Notes under the pieces: model-generated
The model's input: the letters and a program-made list of their open reading frames with translations, nothing else
What the model was told of the DNA's origin: nothing
Databases searched by the model: none
Source: Nocardia araoensis NBRC 100135
Lineage (GTDB): Bacteria; Actinomycetota; Actinomycetes; Mycobacteriales; Mycobacteriaceae
Reading direction: 5' to 3'
Length of the DNA stretch: 64,000 nucleotides
Assembly (NCBI RefSeq): GCF_000308435.1
Contig: NZ_BAFR01000071.1
Span: 1 to 64,000, forward strand
Translations under genes and position numbers: made by a program
In this document: piece after piece, positions 20,806 to 30,425 of the stretch
How positions within the stretch are numbered: the first letter of the stretch is position 1
How the letters are laid out: each line of letters opens with the position of its first letter

Positions 20806-21624
20806 ATGACGGTACTCGACTCGATTCTCGACGGGGTCCGCGCGGATGTGGCCGCTCGGGAAGCCCTGCTGGACTTCCAGGCGGTCAAGGCGGCCGCCGC
20901 GGCGGCACCCGCGCCGCTGGACGCCCGCGCGGCGCTGCTCGAGGACGGCATCGGCGTGATCGCCGAAGTCAAGCGAGCAAGTCCGTCCAAGGGCGAGCTG
21001 GCGGACATCCCGGACCCGGCGAGTCTGGCCAAGGCCTACGAGGACGGTGGCGCGCGGATCATCAGCGTGCTCACCGAGGGCCGCCGCTTCAACGGGTCGC
21101 TCGACGACCTGGACGCGGTCCGCGCCACGGTGAGCATCCCGATCCTGCGCAAGGACTTCGTCGTCGGCCCGTACCAGATCCACGAGGCGCGCGCGCACGG
21201 CGCGGACGTCATCCTGCTGATCGTCGCGGCGCTGGAACAGGACGTGCTGTCCTCGCTGATCGACCGCACCGAGTCGCTGGGCATGACCGCGCTGGTGGAG
21301 GTGCACACCGAGGAGGAGGCCGACCGCGCGCTGGAGGCGGGTGCGTCCGTGATCGGTGTGAACGCCCGCAACCTCAAGACGCTCGAGGTCGATCGCGACG
21401 TGTTCGCGCGGATCGCGCCCGGTTTGCCCACCGAGGTCATCCGGATCGCCGAGTCCGGCATCCGCGGCACCGCCGACCTGCTGGCCTACGCGGGCGCGGG
21501 CGCGGACGCCGTCCTCGTCGGCGAGGGACTGGTGACCAGTGGCGACCCCCGTGCGGCGGTCTCCGAGCTGGTGACCGCGGGCACCCACCCGTCCTGCCCG
21601 AAGCCGGCACGGCGGGGCCGGTGA
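20806..21624 (+). CDS. trpC: Indole-3-glycerol-phosphate synthase
   Basis: A 272-aa TIM barrel converting CdRP to indole-3-glycerol phosphate. Catalytic patterns are [43 protein letters not shown] and IAESGIRG. It has no fused TrpF domain. ATG 20806 lies after a 183-bp gap, which may hold its own promoter. A GTGA overlap at 21621 couples it to trpB. Confidence 0.96.
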   Translation: MTVLDSILDGVRADVAAREALLDFQAVKAAAAAAPAPLDARAALLEDGIGVIAEVKRASPSKGELADIPDPASLAKAYEDGGARIISVLTEGRRFNGSLDDLDAVRATVSIPILRKDFVVGPYQIHEARAHGADVILLIVAALEQDVLSSLIDRTESLGMTALVEVHTEEEADRALEAGASVIGVNARNLKTLEVDRDVFARIAPGLPTEVIRIAESGIRGTADLLAYAGAGADAVLVGEGLVTSGDPRAAVSELVTAGTHPSCPKPARRGR

Positions 21625-22886
21625 CCGGCGTGACGGCGGTACCTCAGGCCAGCGACGGCGTCGCCCAGCGCAGCGGCCACGAGCCCGACGTGGGCGGGCA
21701 CTTCGGCGTCTACGGCGGCAGGCACGTGCCGGAGGCGCTGATGGCCGTCATCGAGGAGGTCACCGCCGAGTACGAGAAGTCCCGGCTCGACGACTCCTTC
21801 CTCAACGAACTCGACCGGCTGCAGCGCGACTACACCGGCCGCCCGTCGCCGGTGTTCGAGTGCAAGCGGCTGGCCGAGCACGCGGGCGGCGCGCGCATCC
21901 TGCTCAAGCGCGAAGACCTGAACCACACCGGTTCGCACAAGATCAACAATGTGCTCGGCCAGGCGCTGCTCGCCAAGCGGATGGGCAAGAGCAGGGTGAT
22001 CGCGGAGACCGGCGCGGGCCAGCACGGCGTCGCCACGGCGACGGCCTGCGCGCTGCTCGGCTTGGACTGCGTCGTCTACATGGGCGCGGTCGACACGGCG
22101 CGCCAAGCCCTGAACGTGGCCAGGATGCGTCTGCTCGGCGCCGAGGTGATCTCGGTGACCTCCGGTTCGCAGACGCTCAAGGACGCCATCAACGAGGCCC
22201 TGCGCGACTGGGTGACCAACGCCGACAACACCTACTACTGCTTCGGCACCGCCGCGGGCCCGCACCCGTTCCCGATGCTGGTGCGCGATTTCCAGCGCAT
22301 CATCGGCCTGGAGGCCCGCGCCCAGGTGCAGGCGTCCACCGGCGGGCTGCCCGACGCGGTCGTCGCCTGCGTCGGCGGCGGATCCAACGCCATCGGCATC
22401 TTCCACGCGTTCCTCGACGACCCCGACGTCCGGCTGATCGGTTACGAAGCGGCCGGTGACGGCGTCGACACCGGCAGGCACGCGGCCACGTTCACCGGCG
22501 GAACACCGGGGGCGTTCCAGGGCGCCTACTCGTACCTGCTGCAGGACGAGGACGGCCAGACCATCGAGTCGCATTCGATCTCGGCGGGCCTGGACTATCC
22601 GGGTGTCGGGCCCGAACACGCCTACCTCAAGGACATCGGCCGCGCCGAATACCGGCCGATCACCGACACCGAGGCGATGGACGCCCTGCTGCTGCTCAGC
22701 CGCGCCGAGGGCATCATCCCCGCGATCGAGTCGGCGCACGCGGTGGCAGGCGCCCTGCAACTGGGCAAGGAGCTCGGTCCCGGCGCGATCATTCTGGTGA
22801 ACCTCTCCGGCCGGGGCGACAAGGACATGGACACGGCAGCACGGTGGTTCGGGCTGTTCGACGAGCCGAAGAAGGAGGGCCGGTGA
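21621..22886 (+). CDS. trpB: Tryptophan synthase beta subunit
   Basis: A 421-aa PLP enzyme that condenses indole and serine to tryptophan. The PLP Lys is in [16 protein letters not shown]; phosphate binding is by [20 protein letters not shown] is the TrpB signature. The GTG start overlaps the trpC stop. AAGGAGG near its 3' end is the ribosome site of trpA, whose GTG overlaps the trpB stop. Confidence 0.97.
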   Translation: MTGVTAVPQASDGVAQRSGHEPDVGGHFGVYGGRHVPEALMAVIEEVTAEYEKSRLDDSFLNELDRLQRDYTGRPSPVFECKRLAEHAGGARILLKREDLNHTGSHKINNVLGQALLAKRMGKSRVIAETGAGQHGVATATACALLGLDCVVYMGAVDTARQALNVARMRLLGAEVISVTSGSQTLKDAINEALRDWVTNADNTYYCFGTAAGPHPFPMLVRDFQRIIGLEARAQVQASTGGLPDAVVACVGGGSNAIGIFHAFLDDPDVRLIGYEAAGDGVDTGRHAATFTGGTPGAFQGAYSYLLQDEDGQTIESHSISAGLDYPGVGPEHAYLKDIGRAEYRPITDTEAMDALLLLSRAEGIIPAIESAHAVAGALQLGKELGPGAIILVNLSGRGDKDMDTAARWFGLFDEPKKEGR

Positions 22887-23683
22887 GCCAGCAGTCCCGC
22901 TTGGCGAACACCTTCGCCGCGTGCCGCGCCGATAATCGCGCCGCACTGATCGGCTACCTGCCCGCGGGCTATCCCGACCTGGCCGGTTCGATCGAGGTCG
23001 TGCGCGCGATGGTCGAAGCGGGGTGCGACATCATCGAGGTCGGCGTCGCCTACTCCGATCCCGTGATGGACGGCCCGACCATCCAGGCCGCCGCCGAACA
23101 GGCGTTGCGCGGCGGCGTGCGGGTGCGCGACGTGTTCTCGGTGGTCGAGGCGATCACCGGCGCCGGAGGCAAGGCCGTGGTGATGAGCTACTGGAACCCC
23201 GTGCTCCAGTACGGCGTGGATCGCTTCGCGCGGGATCTGGCCGCCGCAGGCGGCGCCGGGATCATCACCCCGAACCTGATCCCGGAGGAGGCGGACGACT
23301 GGTTCGTCGCCTCGTCCACGCACAATCTGGATCGCATCTTCCTGGTCGCGCCGTCGTCCACCGAGGAACGCCTGGTGAAGACGCTCGAGGCCAGCCGCGG
23401 TTTCGTCTACGCGGCATCGACCATGGGCGTGACCGGCGCGCGGGACGTGGTGTCCTCTGCCGCTCCCGCCCTGTGCGCGCGGATCCGGACCCACTCCGAC
23501 ATCCCGATCGGCGTCGGCCTCGGCGTCCGCTCCGGCGAGCAGGCCGCCGAGATCGCGTCCTACGCCGATGGCGTCATCGTCGGCTCGGCGCTGGTGACCG
23601 CGGCGGGCCGTGGCCTGGACGCGGTGCGGGCCCTCACCGCGGAGCTCGCCGAGGGCGTGCGGTCGGCGACCGTCGCGTCCTAG
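22883..23683 (+). CDS. trpA: Tryptophan synthase alpha subunit
   Basis: A 266-aa TIM barrel that cleaves indole-3-glycerol phosphate and channels indole to TrpB. Catalytic Glu and Asp lie in [35 protein letters not shown] and [12 protein letters not shown] bind the phosphate. GTG 22883 is chosen because AAGGAGG is seven bases upstream and it overlaps the trpB stop. It is the last trp gene; lgt follows after 266 bp. Confidence 0.96.
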   Translation: MSQQSRLANTFAACRADNRAALIGYLPAGYPDLAGSIEVVRAMVEAGCDIIEVGVAYSDPVMDGPTIQAAAEQALRGGVRVRDVFSVVEAITGAGGKAVVMSYWNPVLQYGVDRFARDLAAAGGAGIITPNLIPEEADDWFVASSTHNLDRIFLVAPSSTEERLVKTLEASRGFVYAASTMGVTGARDVVSSAAPALCARIRTHSDIPIGVGLGVRSGEQAAEIASYADGVIVGSALVTAAGRGLDAVRALTAELAEGVRSATVAS

Positions 23684-23937
23684 CCGACCGGTCGGCGGTG
23701 CTCGGCACCGCGTAGACCAGCGAATCCGCTGCATGGTCGCTCGGCGGTCGCGACCGGGTGGTCATGGGACCGAGATCAGCCGATCGGGTTCACCACGCCG
23801 CGTGGTAGGCGAAAACGCAGAAGCGGGCGGTGCGAAGGCGGCCGTCGTCGGCACCGCGGGCGTGCTCCGCGCGGCGCGGGCAAGCCCTGACGCGGCGAGG
23901 GCGGTGCGGTGGTGGCCGGCCGGTCGGGCATCTCCGC

Positions 23938-23943
23938 TACGGT
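23938..23943 (+). promoter_or_regulatory. Predicted -10 hexamer for lgt, leaderless
   Basis: TACGGT ends 7 nt before the GTG of lgt at 23950. The rest of the 266-bp gap after trpA shows no gene; CCGACCGGTCGG at 23684-23695 is a short palindrome just after the trpA stop. Confidence 0.5.
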
Positions 23944-23949
23944 GGCCCC

Positions 23950-25053
23950 GTGACGTTACGAGTCCTCGCAGACAGTGTCCTGGCCGACGGCGGCGTCAGC
24001 GGCGCCGTGCTGGCCTACATCCCCAGCCCCGCGCGCGGCGTCTGGCAGCTCGGTCCGTTCCCGCTGCGGGCGTACGCCCTGTGCATCATCCTCGGCATCA
24101 TCGTGGCGATCTGGTGGGGCGAACGGCGCTGGCGGGCCCGCGGCGGCCAGCCCGGCGCGATCCTGGACGTCGCGATGTTCGCCGTGCCGTTCGGCCTGGT
24201 GGGCGGCAGGCTCTACCACGTGGCCACCGACTGGCAGAAATACTTCGGTCCGGACGGGCATCCGATCGACGCGCTGAAGATCTACCAAGGCGGGCTCGGC
24301 ATCTGGGGCGCGGTGCTGCTGGGCGGCATCGGGGCGTGGATCGGCTGCCGGGTATACCGGATCCCGTTGCCCGCCCTCGGTGACGCGGTCGCACCGCCGA
24401 TCCTGCTGGCGCAGGCCATCGGCAGGCTCGGCAACTATTTCAACCAAGAGCTCTACGGTCGCGAGACCGACCTGCCCTGGGGTCTGGAGATCTACCGGCG
24501 GGTGGGCGACGGCGGACAGCTCGACATGATGAACGGCGCCTCCACCGGCGTGGTCGAGAAGATCGTGCACCCCACCTTCCTGTACGAGCTGCTGTGGAAC
24601 CTGCTCGTCGTCGTGCTGCTGGTGTACGTGGACAAGCGTTTCCGGATCGGCCACGGACGCCTGTTCGCGCTCTACGTCGCCGGCTACTGCTTCGGACGAT
24701 TCTTCGTCGAACTGATGCGCGACGACGAGGCGACGAAGATCGCGGGCATCCGGATCAACTCGTTCACCTCCGCCCTCGTGTTCCTGGCCGCGATCGCCTA
24801 CTTCGTGTTCGCCACCAAGGGACGCGAGACGCCCGAGCAGTTGCAACCGGGTGCGAGCCCCCGGCCGTGGCCGTGGCAGCTCCGCGCGCTGCGCACGGCC
24901 GGGGCGGCGCCGAACGGGGAGGTTTCGGACGCATCCGAGAAGACCGGGTCCGCCGCCGACGGATCAGGGACCGAGCCGGGCGAGCAGCACGGGGGCTCCG
25001 AAAGTGGTTCGGAGAAAACGGATTCGGACAAAGCCGCGTCCGACAAAGCCTGA
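23950..25053 (+). CDS. lgt: Prolipoprotein diacylglyceryl transferase
   Basis: A 367-aa membrane enzyme that attaches diacylglycerol to the lipobox Cys of lipoproteins. Seven hydrophobic segments are seen. Signatures: GGRLYHVATDW with the essential His, GRLGNYFNQELYGRETDLPW and HPTFLYELLWN. A polar, acidic C-terminal tail of about 80 aa follows the last helix, as in many actinobacterial Lgt. GTG 23950 is leaderless-type. It serves the lipoproteins in this window (PBP, LivK, two other binding proteins). Confidence 0.95.
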   Translation: MTLRVLADSVLADGGVSGAVLAYIPSPARGVWQLGPFPLRAYALCIILGIIVAIWWGERRWRARGGQPGAILDVAMFAVPFGLVGGRLYHVATDWQKYFGPDGHPIDALKIYQGGLGIWGAVLLGGIGAWIGCRVYRIPLPALGDAVAPPILLAQAIGRLGNYFNQELYGRETDLPWGLEIYRRVGDGGQLDMMNGASTGVVEKIVHPTFLYELLWNLLVVVLLVYVDKRFRIGHGRLFALYVAGYCFGRFFVELMRDDEATKIAGIRINSFTSALVFLAAIAYFVFATKGRETPEQLQPGASPRPWPWQLRALRTAGAAPNGEVSDASEKTGSAADGSGTEPGEQHGGSESGSEKTDSDKAASDKA

Positions 25054-25295
25054 TCGCGTCGCGGGAAACCACTCGGCCGCGCCGGCCTGTTCGGTCGCGG
25101 GCGGTGGCCGAATCTCTTCTGCGGCAACGATCGGGCGACCTATCGCGATAACTACTGGCAGGACCGAATATTTCTGGGGCGACAACCCGGTCGTTCCCGG
25201 TGACAATGACTCGTGATCGTCACGAGCCGCGGTTCGGCGATCCAGTGAGGCCGGGGGCCGACAAGAGGGTGCCCGCACTAATGAGGAGGACATGA

Positions 25296-25793
25296 GTGAC
25301 CGACCCTTACCAGCAGAATCCGGGCGCCGGGGGCCCACAGTACGGTCCGCCGGGCACCGGCCCTGATCTGACCAAGCCGCTGGAGGAGCAGAGCCAGCCG
25401 CAGTACAGCCCGCCGCCGGACCCCTACAACCAGCAGCCGCAGTACGGTCAGCCCGTCGGCGGCTACGGCCAGCAGCCGGGCGGCTACCCGCAGGCGCCGT
25501 ACCCGATGGGCCCGCAGGGCTACAACCCGAACGACCCGGAGGCGCCCTGGGGCCGCGACCCGTTCGGTGTTCCGCTGTCGGACAAGCAGAAGCTGGTCGC
25601 GGGCCTGCTGCAGATCTTCCTCGGCAGTTTCGGCGTCGGTCGCTTCTATCTCGGATACAACGGCCTGGGCATCGCCCAGCTGGTGGTCACGATCCTGACC
25701 TGTGGTCTCGGCGGCATCTGGGGTCTCATCGACGGCGTCATGATCCTGGTCGGCAAGGTTCCCGATTCGCAGGGCCGTCCGCTGCGCGACTGA
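25296..25793 (+). CDS. TM2-domain membrane protein
   Basis: A 165-aa protein. The first ~90 residues are Pro/Gln/Gly/Tyr-rich (QQPQYGQPVGGYGQQPGG) and probably disordered. The TM2 domain follows: VAGLLQIFLGSFGVGRFYLG, then helix 2 ending GLIDGVMILVG. GTG 25296 is preceded by GAGGAGG at good spacing. Pro-rich TM2 proteins are common in actinobacteria and may mediate protein-protein contacts at the membrane; the role is unknown. It lies between lgt and an ABC gene. Confidence 0.85.
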   Translation: MTDPYQQNPGAGGPQYGPPGTGPDLTKPLEEQSQPQYSPPPDPYNQQPQYGQPVGGYGQQPGGYPQAPYPMGPQGYNPNDPEAPWGRDPFGVPLSDKQKLVAGLLQIFLGSFGVGRFYLGYNGLGIAQLVVTILTCGLGGIWGLIDGVMILVGKVPDSQGRPLRD

Positions 25794-25813
25794 CCGCCGC
25801 GGTATCGACTATG

Positions 25814-25842
25814 CCGGGAGGTGGGGATACCCCGCCTCCCGG
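25814..25842 (+). terminator. Hairpin terminator after TM2 gene
   Basis: Stem CCGGGAGGTGGGG at 25814-25826 pairs with CCCCGCCTCCCGG at 25830-25842 (13 bp, one G-U), loop ATA. No long U-tract follows. It lies 21 nt after the TM2 stop. Confidence 0.65.
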
Positions 25843-25978
25843 TCGTTCAGGCGAGATCAATGAGCACAATCTTTTCGAGCGTGGTGATCGCGATACTGTC
25901 GCGTGCACGGGTCCGGGCGTAACATGACCGGACTCGCGTGCCGTGTGTGGAGTTCCACGCACCGAAGAGAGGATTTCC

Positions 25979-26731
25979 GTGCGTCGCAAGCTGTTCGCCG
26001 CCGCCATGCTCGCCATCGTCGCCGCCACCGGACTGAGCGGGTGCGGTGACAGCGACCCGAACGTACTGAAGGTCGGCACCGAGGGCACCTACGCCCCGTT
26101 CAGTTTCCAAGGCTCCGACGGCAAACTCACCGGCTATGACGTGGAAGTGATCCAGGCGGTCGGCGACAAACTCGGCAAGAAGGTCGAGTTCGTGCAGACG
26201 CCGTGGGACGCCATCTTCGCGGGCCTGGAGTCCAAGCGCTTCGACCTGGTGGCCAACCAGGTGACCGTGAACGACGAGCGCACGACCAAGTACGCGCTGT
26301 CGGCGCCCTACACCACGTCGGCGGGCGTGATCGTCACCCGCGCCGACAACAACGCCGTCACCGGCCTCGCCGACCTCAACGGGAAGACCTGCGCGCAGTC
26401 GGCCACCAGCAACTGGAGCAAGGTCGCCACCGACGCGGGCGCGAAAGTGGAGGCCGTCGAGGGCTTCGTACAGGCCATCCAGTTGTTGAAGAACGGCCGT
26501 GTGGACGCCACCGTCAACGACAACCTGGCAGTCGCCGAATACACCAAGAAGACCGGCGACACCAGCGTGAAGATCGCGGGACGGACCGGATCGGTGAGCA
26601 AGCAGGCGTTCGCCGCGCGCAAGGGCGACGCGCTGATCACCGACGTGGACAACGCGCTGAACCAGCTGCGCGCCGACGGCACCTTGGCGAAGATCTCCGA
26701 GAAGTATTTCGGGACCGACGTCAGCCAGTAG
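25979..26731 (+). CDS. Amino acid ABC transporter substrate-binding lipoprotein
   Basis: A 250-aa exported lipoprotein with lipobox LSGC, Cys22. It is a family-3 (polar amino acid) binding protein: VGTEGTYAPFSF at the start of the mature domain, GYDVEVIQAVGDKLG, FDLVANQVTVNDER and the ligand-linked hinge. The pattern resembles cystine/glutamine receptors (TcyJ/FliY-like). GTG 25979 has GAGAGGA upstream. It is followed 12 bp later by a permease gene, but no ATPase gene follows. Confidence 0.9.
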   Translation: MRRKLFAAAMLAIVAATGLSGCGDSDPNVLKVGTEGTYAPFSFQGSDGKLTGYDVEVIQAVGDKLGKKVEFVQTPWDAIFAGLESKRFDLVANQVTVNDERTTKYALSAPYTTSAGVIVTRADNNAVTGLADLNGKTCAQSATSNWSKVATDAGAKVEAVEGFVQAIQLLKNGRVDATVNDNLAVAEYTKKTGDTSVKIAGRTGSVSKQAFAARKGDALITDVDNALNQLRADGTLAKISEKYFGTDVSQ

Positions 26732-26743
26732 CCGACATCGTTC

Positions 26744-27412
26744 ATGGACGCCGCCACCCGGGACCTCATCTGGCACAACCTGTGGCCGATGCTGCAGGCC
26801 ACCCTCACCAAGACCCTTCCGCTCACCGCCGTCAGCTTCGCCATCGGCCTGGTGCTCGCGTTGTTCGTCGCGCTGGCCAGGATGTCTCCGGTGCGGCCGC
26901 TGTCGGCGGCGGCCCGCTTCTACATCTCGATCATTCGCGGGACACCGCTGCTGGTGCAGCTGTTCATCGTGTTCTACGCGCTGCCGCAGTTCGGCATCGT
27001 GATCGACCCCTTTCCCGCCGCGGTGATCGCGTTCAGCCTCAACGTCGGCGGATACGCGGCCGAGGTGGTGCGCGCCGCCATCCTGAGCGTCGCCACGGGT
27101 CAATGGGAGGCGGCGCAGGCGCTCGGCATGTCGTACCCGGCGATGCTGCGGCTGATCATCCTGCCGCAGGCCGCGCGCATCGCCGTGCCGCCGCTGTCGA
27201 ACACGCTGATCTCCTTGGTGAAGGACACCTCACTGGCCTCCACCATCCTGGTGACCGAGCTGCTGCGCGTCGCCCAGCTCGCCGCCGCTCCCACGTTCGA
27301 CTTCTTCGCGCTCTACGGAGTCGCGGCGCTGTATTACTGGGTGATCTGCCTGATCCTCGGATTCGGGCAGACCCGGCTGGAAACGAGGTTGGCCCGCCAT
27401 GTCGCACGATGA
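26744..27412 (+). CDS. Amino acid ABC transporter permease
   Basis: A 222-aa HisM/TcyL-type permease with five hydrophobic segments. ISIIRGTPLLVQLFIVFYA and the EAA loop GQWEAAQALGMSYPAML, which docks the ATPase, are intact. It is co-transcribed with the binding protein. The usual third gene (ATPase) is absent; the next gene, 103 bp on, is pyk. The intact EAA loop suggests it borrows an ATPase encoded elsewhere. Confidence 0.92.
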   Translation: MDAATRDLIWHNLWPMLQATLTKTLPLTAVSFAIGLVLALFVALARMSPVRPLSAAARFYISIIRGTPLLVQLFIVFYALPQFGIVIDPFPAAVIAFSLNVGGYAAEVVRAAILSVATGQWEAAQALGMSYPAMLRLIILPQAARIAVPPLSNTLISLVKDTSLASTILVTELLRVAQLAAAPTFDFFALYGVAALYYWVICLILGFGQTRLETRLARHVAR

Positions 27413-27503
27413 ATATCCGTTTGTACCTGCTATGGAGCTGTCGTTCATTTTTTTCACCAAGGATTCACCATGGCCACGGCGGGACCTGCCCACCCAGCGG
27501 GAC

Positions 27504-27509
27504 TAGGCT
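27504..27509 (+). promoter_or_regulatory. Predicted -10 hexamer for pyk, leaderless
   Basis: TAGGCT ends 7 nt before the GTG at 27516. The identical hexamer and spacing occur before priA. Confidence 0.55.
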
Positions 27510-27515
27510 CTACCC

Positions 27516-28934
27516 GTGATGCGACGGACGAAGATTGTGTGCACGCTCGGACCGGCCACTGCCACCGAGGACCGTATCCGCGAACTCGTCGAGAGCGGCA
27601 TGGACGTGGCTCGGCTGAACTTCAGCCATGGCGAGCACGCCGACCATGCCGAGAACTACAAGAAGGTGCGTCAGGCCTCCGACCACCTCGGCCGGGCGGT
27701 CGGCATTCTCGCCGACCTGCAGGGTCCCAAGATCCGCCTCGGCCGGTTCCTGGAGGGCAGGACCGTCTGGGCGACGGGTGAAGAGGTCCGCATCACCGTC
27801 GACGACATCGACGGGACCCACGATCGCGTGTCCACCACCTACAAGGAACTCGCGCAGGACGCCAAGCCCGGCGATCGCCTGCTGGTCGACGACGGCAAGG
27901 TCGGCCTCATCGTCACCGGCGTCGACGGCAACGACGTGGTCTGCCGGGTGACCGAGGGCGGGCCGGTTTCCAACAACAAGGGCGTGTCGCTGCCGGGCAT
28001 GGACGTGTCGGTTCCCGCGCTCTCGGAGAAGGACATCGAGGACTTGGAGTTCGCGCTGAAGCTCGGCGTGGACTTCATCGCGCTGTCGTTCGTGCGGTCC
28101 CCGTCCGATGTCGAGCTGGTGCACGACGTGATGGACCGGGTGGGCCGCCGGGTGCCGGTGATCGGCAAACTGGAGAAGCCGGAGGCGATCGACAACCTGG
28201 AAGCCGTCGTCCTGGCCTTCGACGCGGTGATGGTCGCGCGCGGCGACCTGGGCGTCGAGTTGCCGCTGGAGCAGGTGCCGATCGTGCAGAAGCGCGCCAT
28301 CCAGATGGCCCGCGAGAACGCCAAGCCGGTTATCGTCGCCACGCAGATGCTGGAGTCGATGATCGACAACTCCCGCCCGACCCGCGCCGAGGCCTCCGAC
28401 GTGGCGAACGCGGTGCTCGACGGCGCCGACGCGGTGATGCTGTCGGGCGAGACCTCGGTGGGCAAGTACCCCATCGAGACGGTGCGCACGATGGCGCGCA
28501 TCGTGCACGCGGTGGAGACCGAGTCGACCCGGGTGCCGCCGCTGACCCACGTGCCGCGCACCAAGCGCGGCGTGATCTCCTACGCCGCCCGCGACATCGG
28601 CGAGCGGCTCAACGCCAAGGCGCTGGTCGCGTTCACCCAGTCGGGCGACACGGTGCGCCGCCTGGCCCGCCTGCACACGCCGCTGCCGCTGCTGGCGTTC
28701 ACTCCGCTGCCGGAGGTCCGTAGCCAGCTGGCGCTGACCTGGGGCACCGAGACCTTCATCGTGCCGACCGTGAACAGCACCGACGCGATGATCCACCAGG
28801 TGGATGTAGCACTTCTGTCGATGGACCGATACCAGAAGGGTGACCTGGTGGTCATCGTGGCCGGGTCCCCGCCCGGTACCGTCGGTTCCACCAACCTGAT
28901 CCACGTTCACCGAATCGGTGAGGAGGACCATTAG
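27516..28934 (+). CDS. pyk: Pyruvate kinase
   Basis: A 472-aa glycolytic enzyme making pyruvate and ATP from PEP and ADP. Signatures: RRTKIVCTLGPAT, ARLNFSHG, IGKLEKPEAIDNL with the catalytic Lys, MVARGDLGVELPLE and TQMLESMIDNSRPTRAEASD. The start is GTG 27516 (leaderless) or ATG 27519. Its TAG stop shares one base with the tesB GTG. It matches pykA, Rv1617, by synteny. Confidence 0.97.
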   Translation: MMRRTKIVCTLGPATATEDRIRELVESGMDVARLNFSHGEHADHAENYKKVRQASDHLGRAVGILADLQGPKIRLGRFLEGRTVWATGEEVRITVDDIDGTHDRVSTTYKELAQDAKPGDRLLVDDGKVGLIVTGVDGNDVVCRVTEGGPVSNNKGVSLPGMDVSVPALSEKDIEDLEFALKLGVDFIALSFVRSPSDVELVHDVMDRVGRRVPVIGKLEKPEAIDNLEAVVLAFDAVMVARGDLGVELPLEQVPIVQKRAIQMARENAKPVIVATQMLESMIDNSRPTRAEASDVANAVLDGADAVMLSGETSVGKYPIETVRTMARIVHAVETESTRVPPLTHVPRTKRGVISYAARDIGERLNAKALVAFTQSGDTVRRLARLHTPLPLLAFTPLPEVRSQLALTWGTETFIVPTVNSTDAMIHQVDVALLSMDRYQKGDLVVIVAGSPPGTVGSTNLIHVHRIGEEDH

Positions 28935-29842
28935 TGAGTGCTTCCCTGAGCAGCCCAGTCGACGTCGCGGAGTCCGATGCGCAGCGTTCCGATCTGGATG
29001 TGCTGCTTGGCCTGCTCGATCTCGAGCAGATGGATGAGGACGTATTCGTCGGCCAGCACCCGGAGAAGGTGTGGAGCCGTACCTTCGGCGGCCAGCTCGT
29101 CTCGCAGGCCATCATCGCGGCGGGCCGGACGGTCGGCGACCGTCCGGTGCACGCGGTCAACGCGCATTTCGTGCGCGGCGGCGATGTGAAGAAGCCGATC
29201 GAATACCGAGTGGACCGGCATCGCGACGGCCGGGCGTTCGCCAACCGCACGGTCACCGCCAGCCAGGACGGCCAGGAGCTGTTCGTCATGCTCGCCGCGT
29301 TCCAGGACTGGGGCAGGGGGCTCGAGCACGCGCACGCCCAGCCGGAGGTGCCCGACCCGGAGACGCTGCCGCGGGTGGAGGAGAGCTTCGAAGGCTTGGA
29401 GGACAAGCTGGAGATGTTCGTCAAGGCGCCGCACCCGATCGACATGCGCTACACGAACGATCCGGCGTGGATTCTGAAGGGCACGGGGGAGCGGCTCAAC
29501 CACAACCGGGTGTGGATGCGCGCGGACGGCAGGCTGCCCGACGATCCGCTGATCCATGTGGCGACGCTGGGCTATTCGTCCGACACCACGGTGCTGGACT
29601 CGATCATCACCACCCACGGGCTGTCATGGGGTCTGGACCGCATCGTCGCGGCCACGGTCAACCACTCGATCTGGTTCCACCGCCCGTTCCGTTTCGACGA
29701 GTGGGCGCTGTACTGCACCGAGTCGCCGGTGGCCGCGGGCTCCCGTGGCCTGGCGACCGGCCGCTTCTACTCCCGCAGCGGCGATCTGCTGGCCACCACG
29801 GTGCAAGAGGGACTCATCCGCCACTTCCCCGCGCGGCGCTGA
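28934..29842 (+). CDS. tesB: Acyl-CoA thioesterase II
   Basis: A 302-aa double-hotdog thioesterase hydrolysing acyl-CoA. N-terminal hotdog: VWSRTFGGQLVSQAIIAAG and HAVNAHFVRGG; C-terminal hotdog: YSSDTTVLDSI with the catalytic Asp and TVQEGLIRHF with Gln. GTG 28934 overlaps the last base of the pyk stop and has AGGAGG upstream. The pyk-tesB pair matches Rv1617-Rv1618. Confidence 0.95.
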   Translation: MSASLSSPVDVAESDAQRSDLDVLLGLLDLEQMDEDVFVGQHPEKVWSRTFGGQLVSQAIIAAGRTVGDRPVHAVNAHFVRGGDVKKPIEYRVDRHRDGRAFANRTVTASQDGQELFVMLAAFQDWGRGLEHAHAQPEVPDPETLPRVEESFEGLEDKLEMFVKAPHPIDMRYTNDPAWILKGTGERLNHNRVWMRADGRLPDDPLIHVATLGYSSDTTVLDSIITTHGLSWGLDRIVAATVNHSIWFHRPFRFDEWALYCTESPVAAGSRGLATGRFYSRSGDLLATTVQEGLIRHFPARR

Positions 29843-29845
29843 GGT

Positions 29846-30271
29846 CTACAGCAATTCGAGGTCGCGATCGATGTCGAGATCGACGTCGGTGCGTTGCGAC
29901 GCGCGGATCGAGACCGGGATATCCGCTCCCGGCTCGGTTCGCGCCAGGCCCGAGATCCGGAGCAGCAGTTGCTGTTCCAACGCTGCCATGTGCTCGTCGG
30001 TCAACTGGTCGGGCGCGCCGACCAAACTGAGCGCGATCTCGTAGGTGCTGCGGTGGTCGGAGATGCCGCCGGAAGGACTCGCGGGGCAGCGGCTCTCGAG
30101 CGCCGCGTGGGCCGGGTCGTCGGCGTCGACCGGCAGGGTGAAGCGCCAGGCGAACACGTCCCGGTCGGTGAGATGGTCATCGACCACCTCTCGCACGGTG
30201 TCGACGACGCGTTCGAGAGTTTCCGGTGTCACATAAACATGGAGCGAAACATCCGAAATGCGTTTCGGCAT
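29846..30271 (-). CDS. Uncharacterised protein
   Basis: A 141-aa soluble protein, not recognised. It begins MPKRISDVSLHVYVTPETL and alternates predicted strands and helices; VETL-like segments and YEIALSLVGAPDQL suggest a small alpha/beta fold. The C-terminus is acidic (DVDLDIDRDLELL). ATG 30271 has AGGAA upstream on the minus strand. Its stop is only 3 bp from the convergent tesB stop. Confidence 0.6.
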   Translation of the reverse strand: MPKRISDVSLHVYVTPETLERVVDTVREVVDDHLTDRDVFAWRFTLPVDADDPAHAALESRCPASPSGGISDHRSTYEIALSLVGAPDQLTDEHMAALEQQLLLRISGLARTEPGADIPVSIRASQRTDVDLDIDRDLELL

Positions 30272-30425
30272 GTCGATTCCTGTCCTGTGTCGAACCAGCA
30301 ACGGCGGAGAGTGTTGTCCGGCGGGAGTTTAGTGCGTCCGATGCGGAAATGAACACAGCCCGTTGATAACAGGTTCGATACGCGACGGCGCCGAGCGCGC
30401 TATCGGCTGTGGTTTTCTCCGGTGG

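Noticed and set aside
27413..27515. Remnant of the missing ABC ATPase gene
   Set aside because: The 103-bp gap has no Walker or signature-like codons in any frame.
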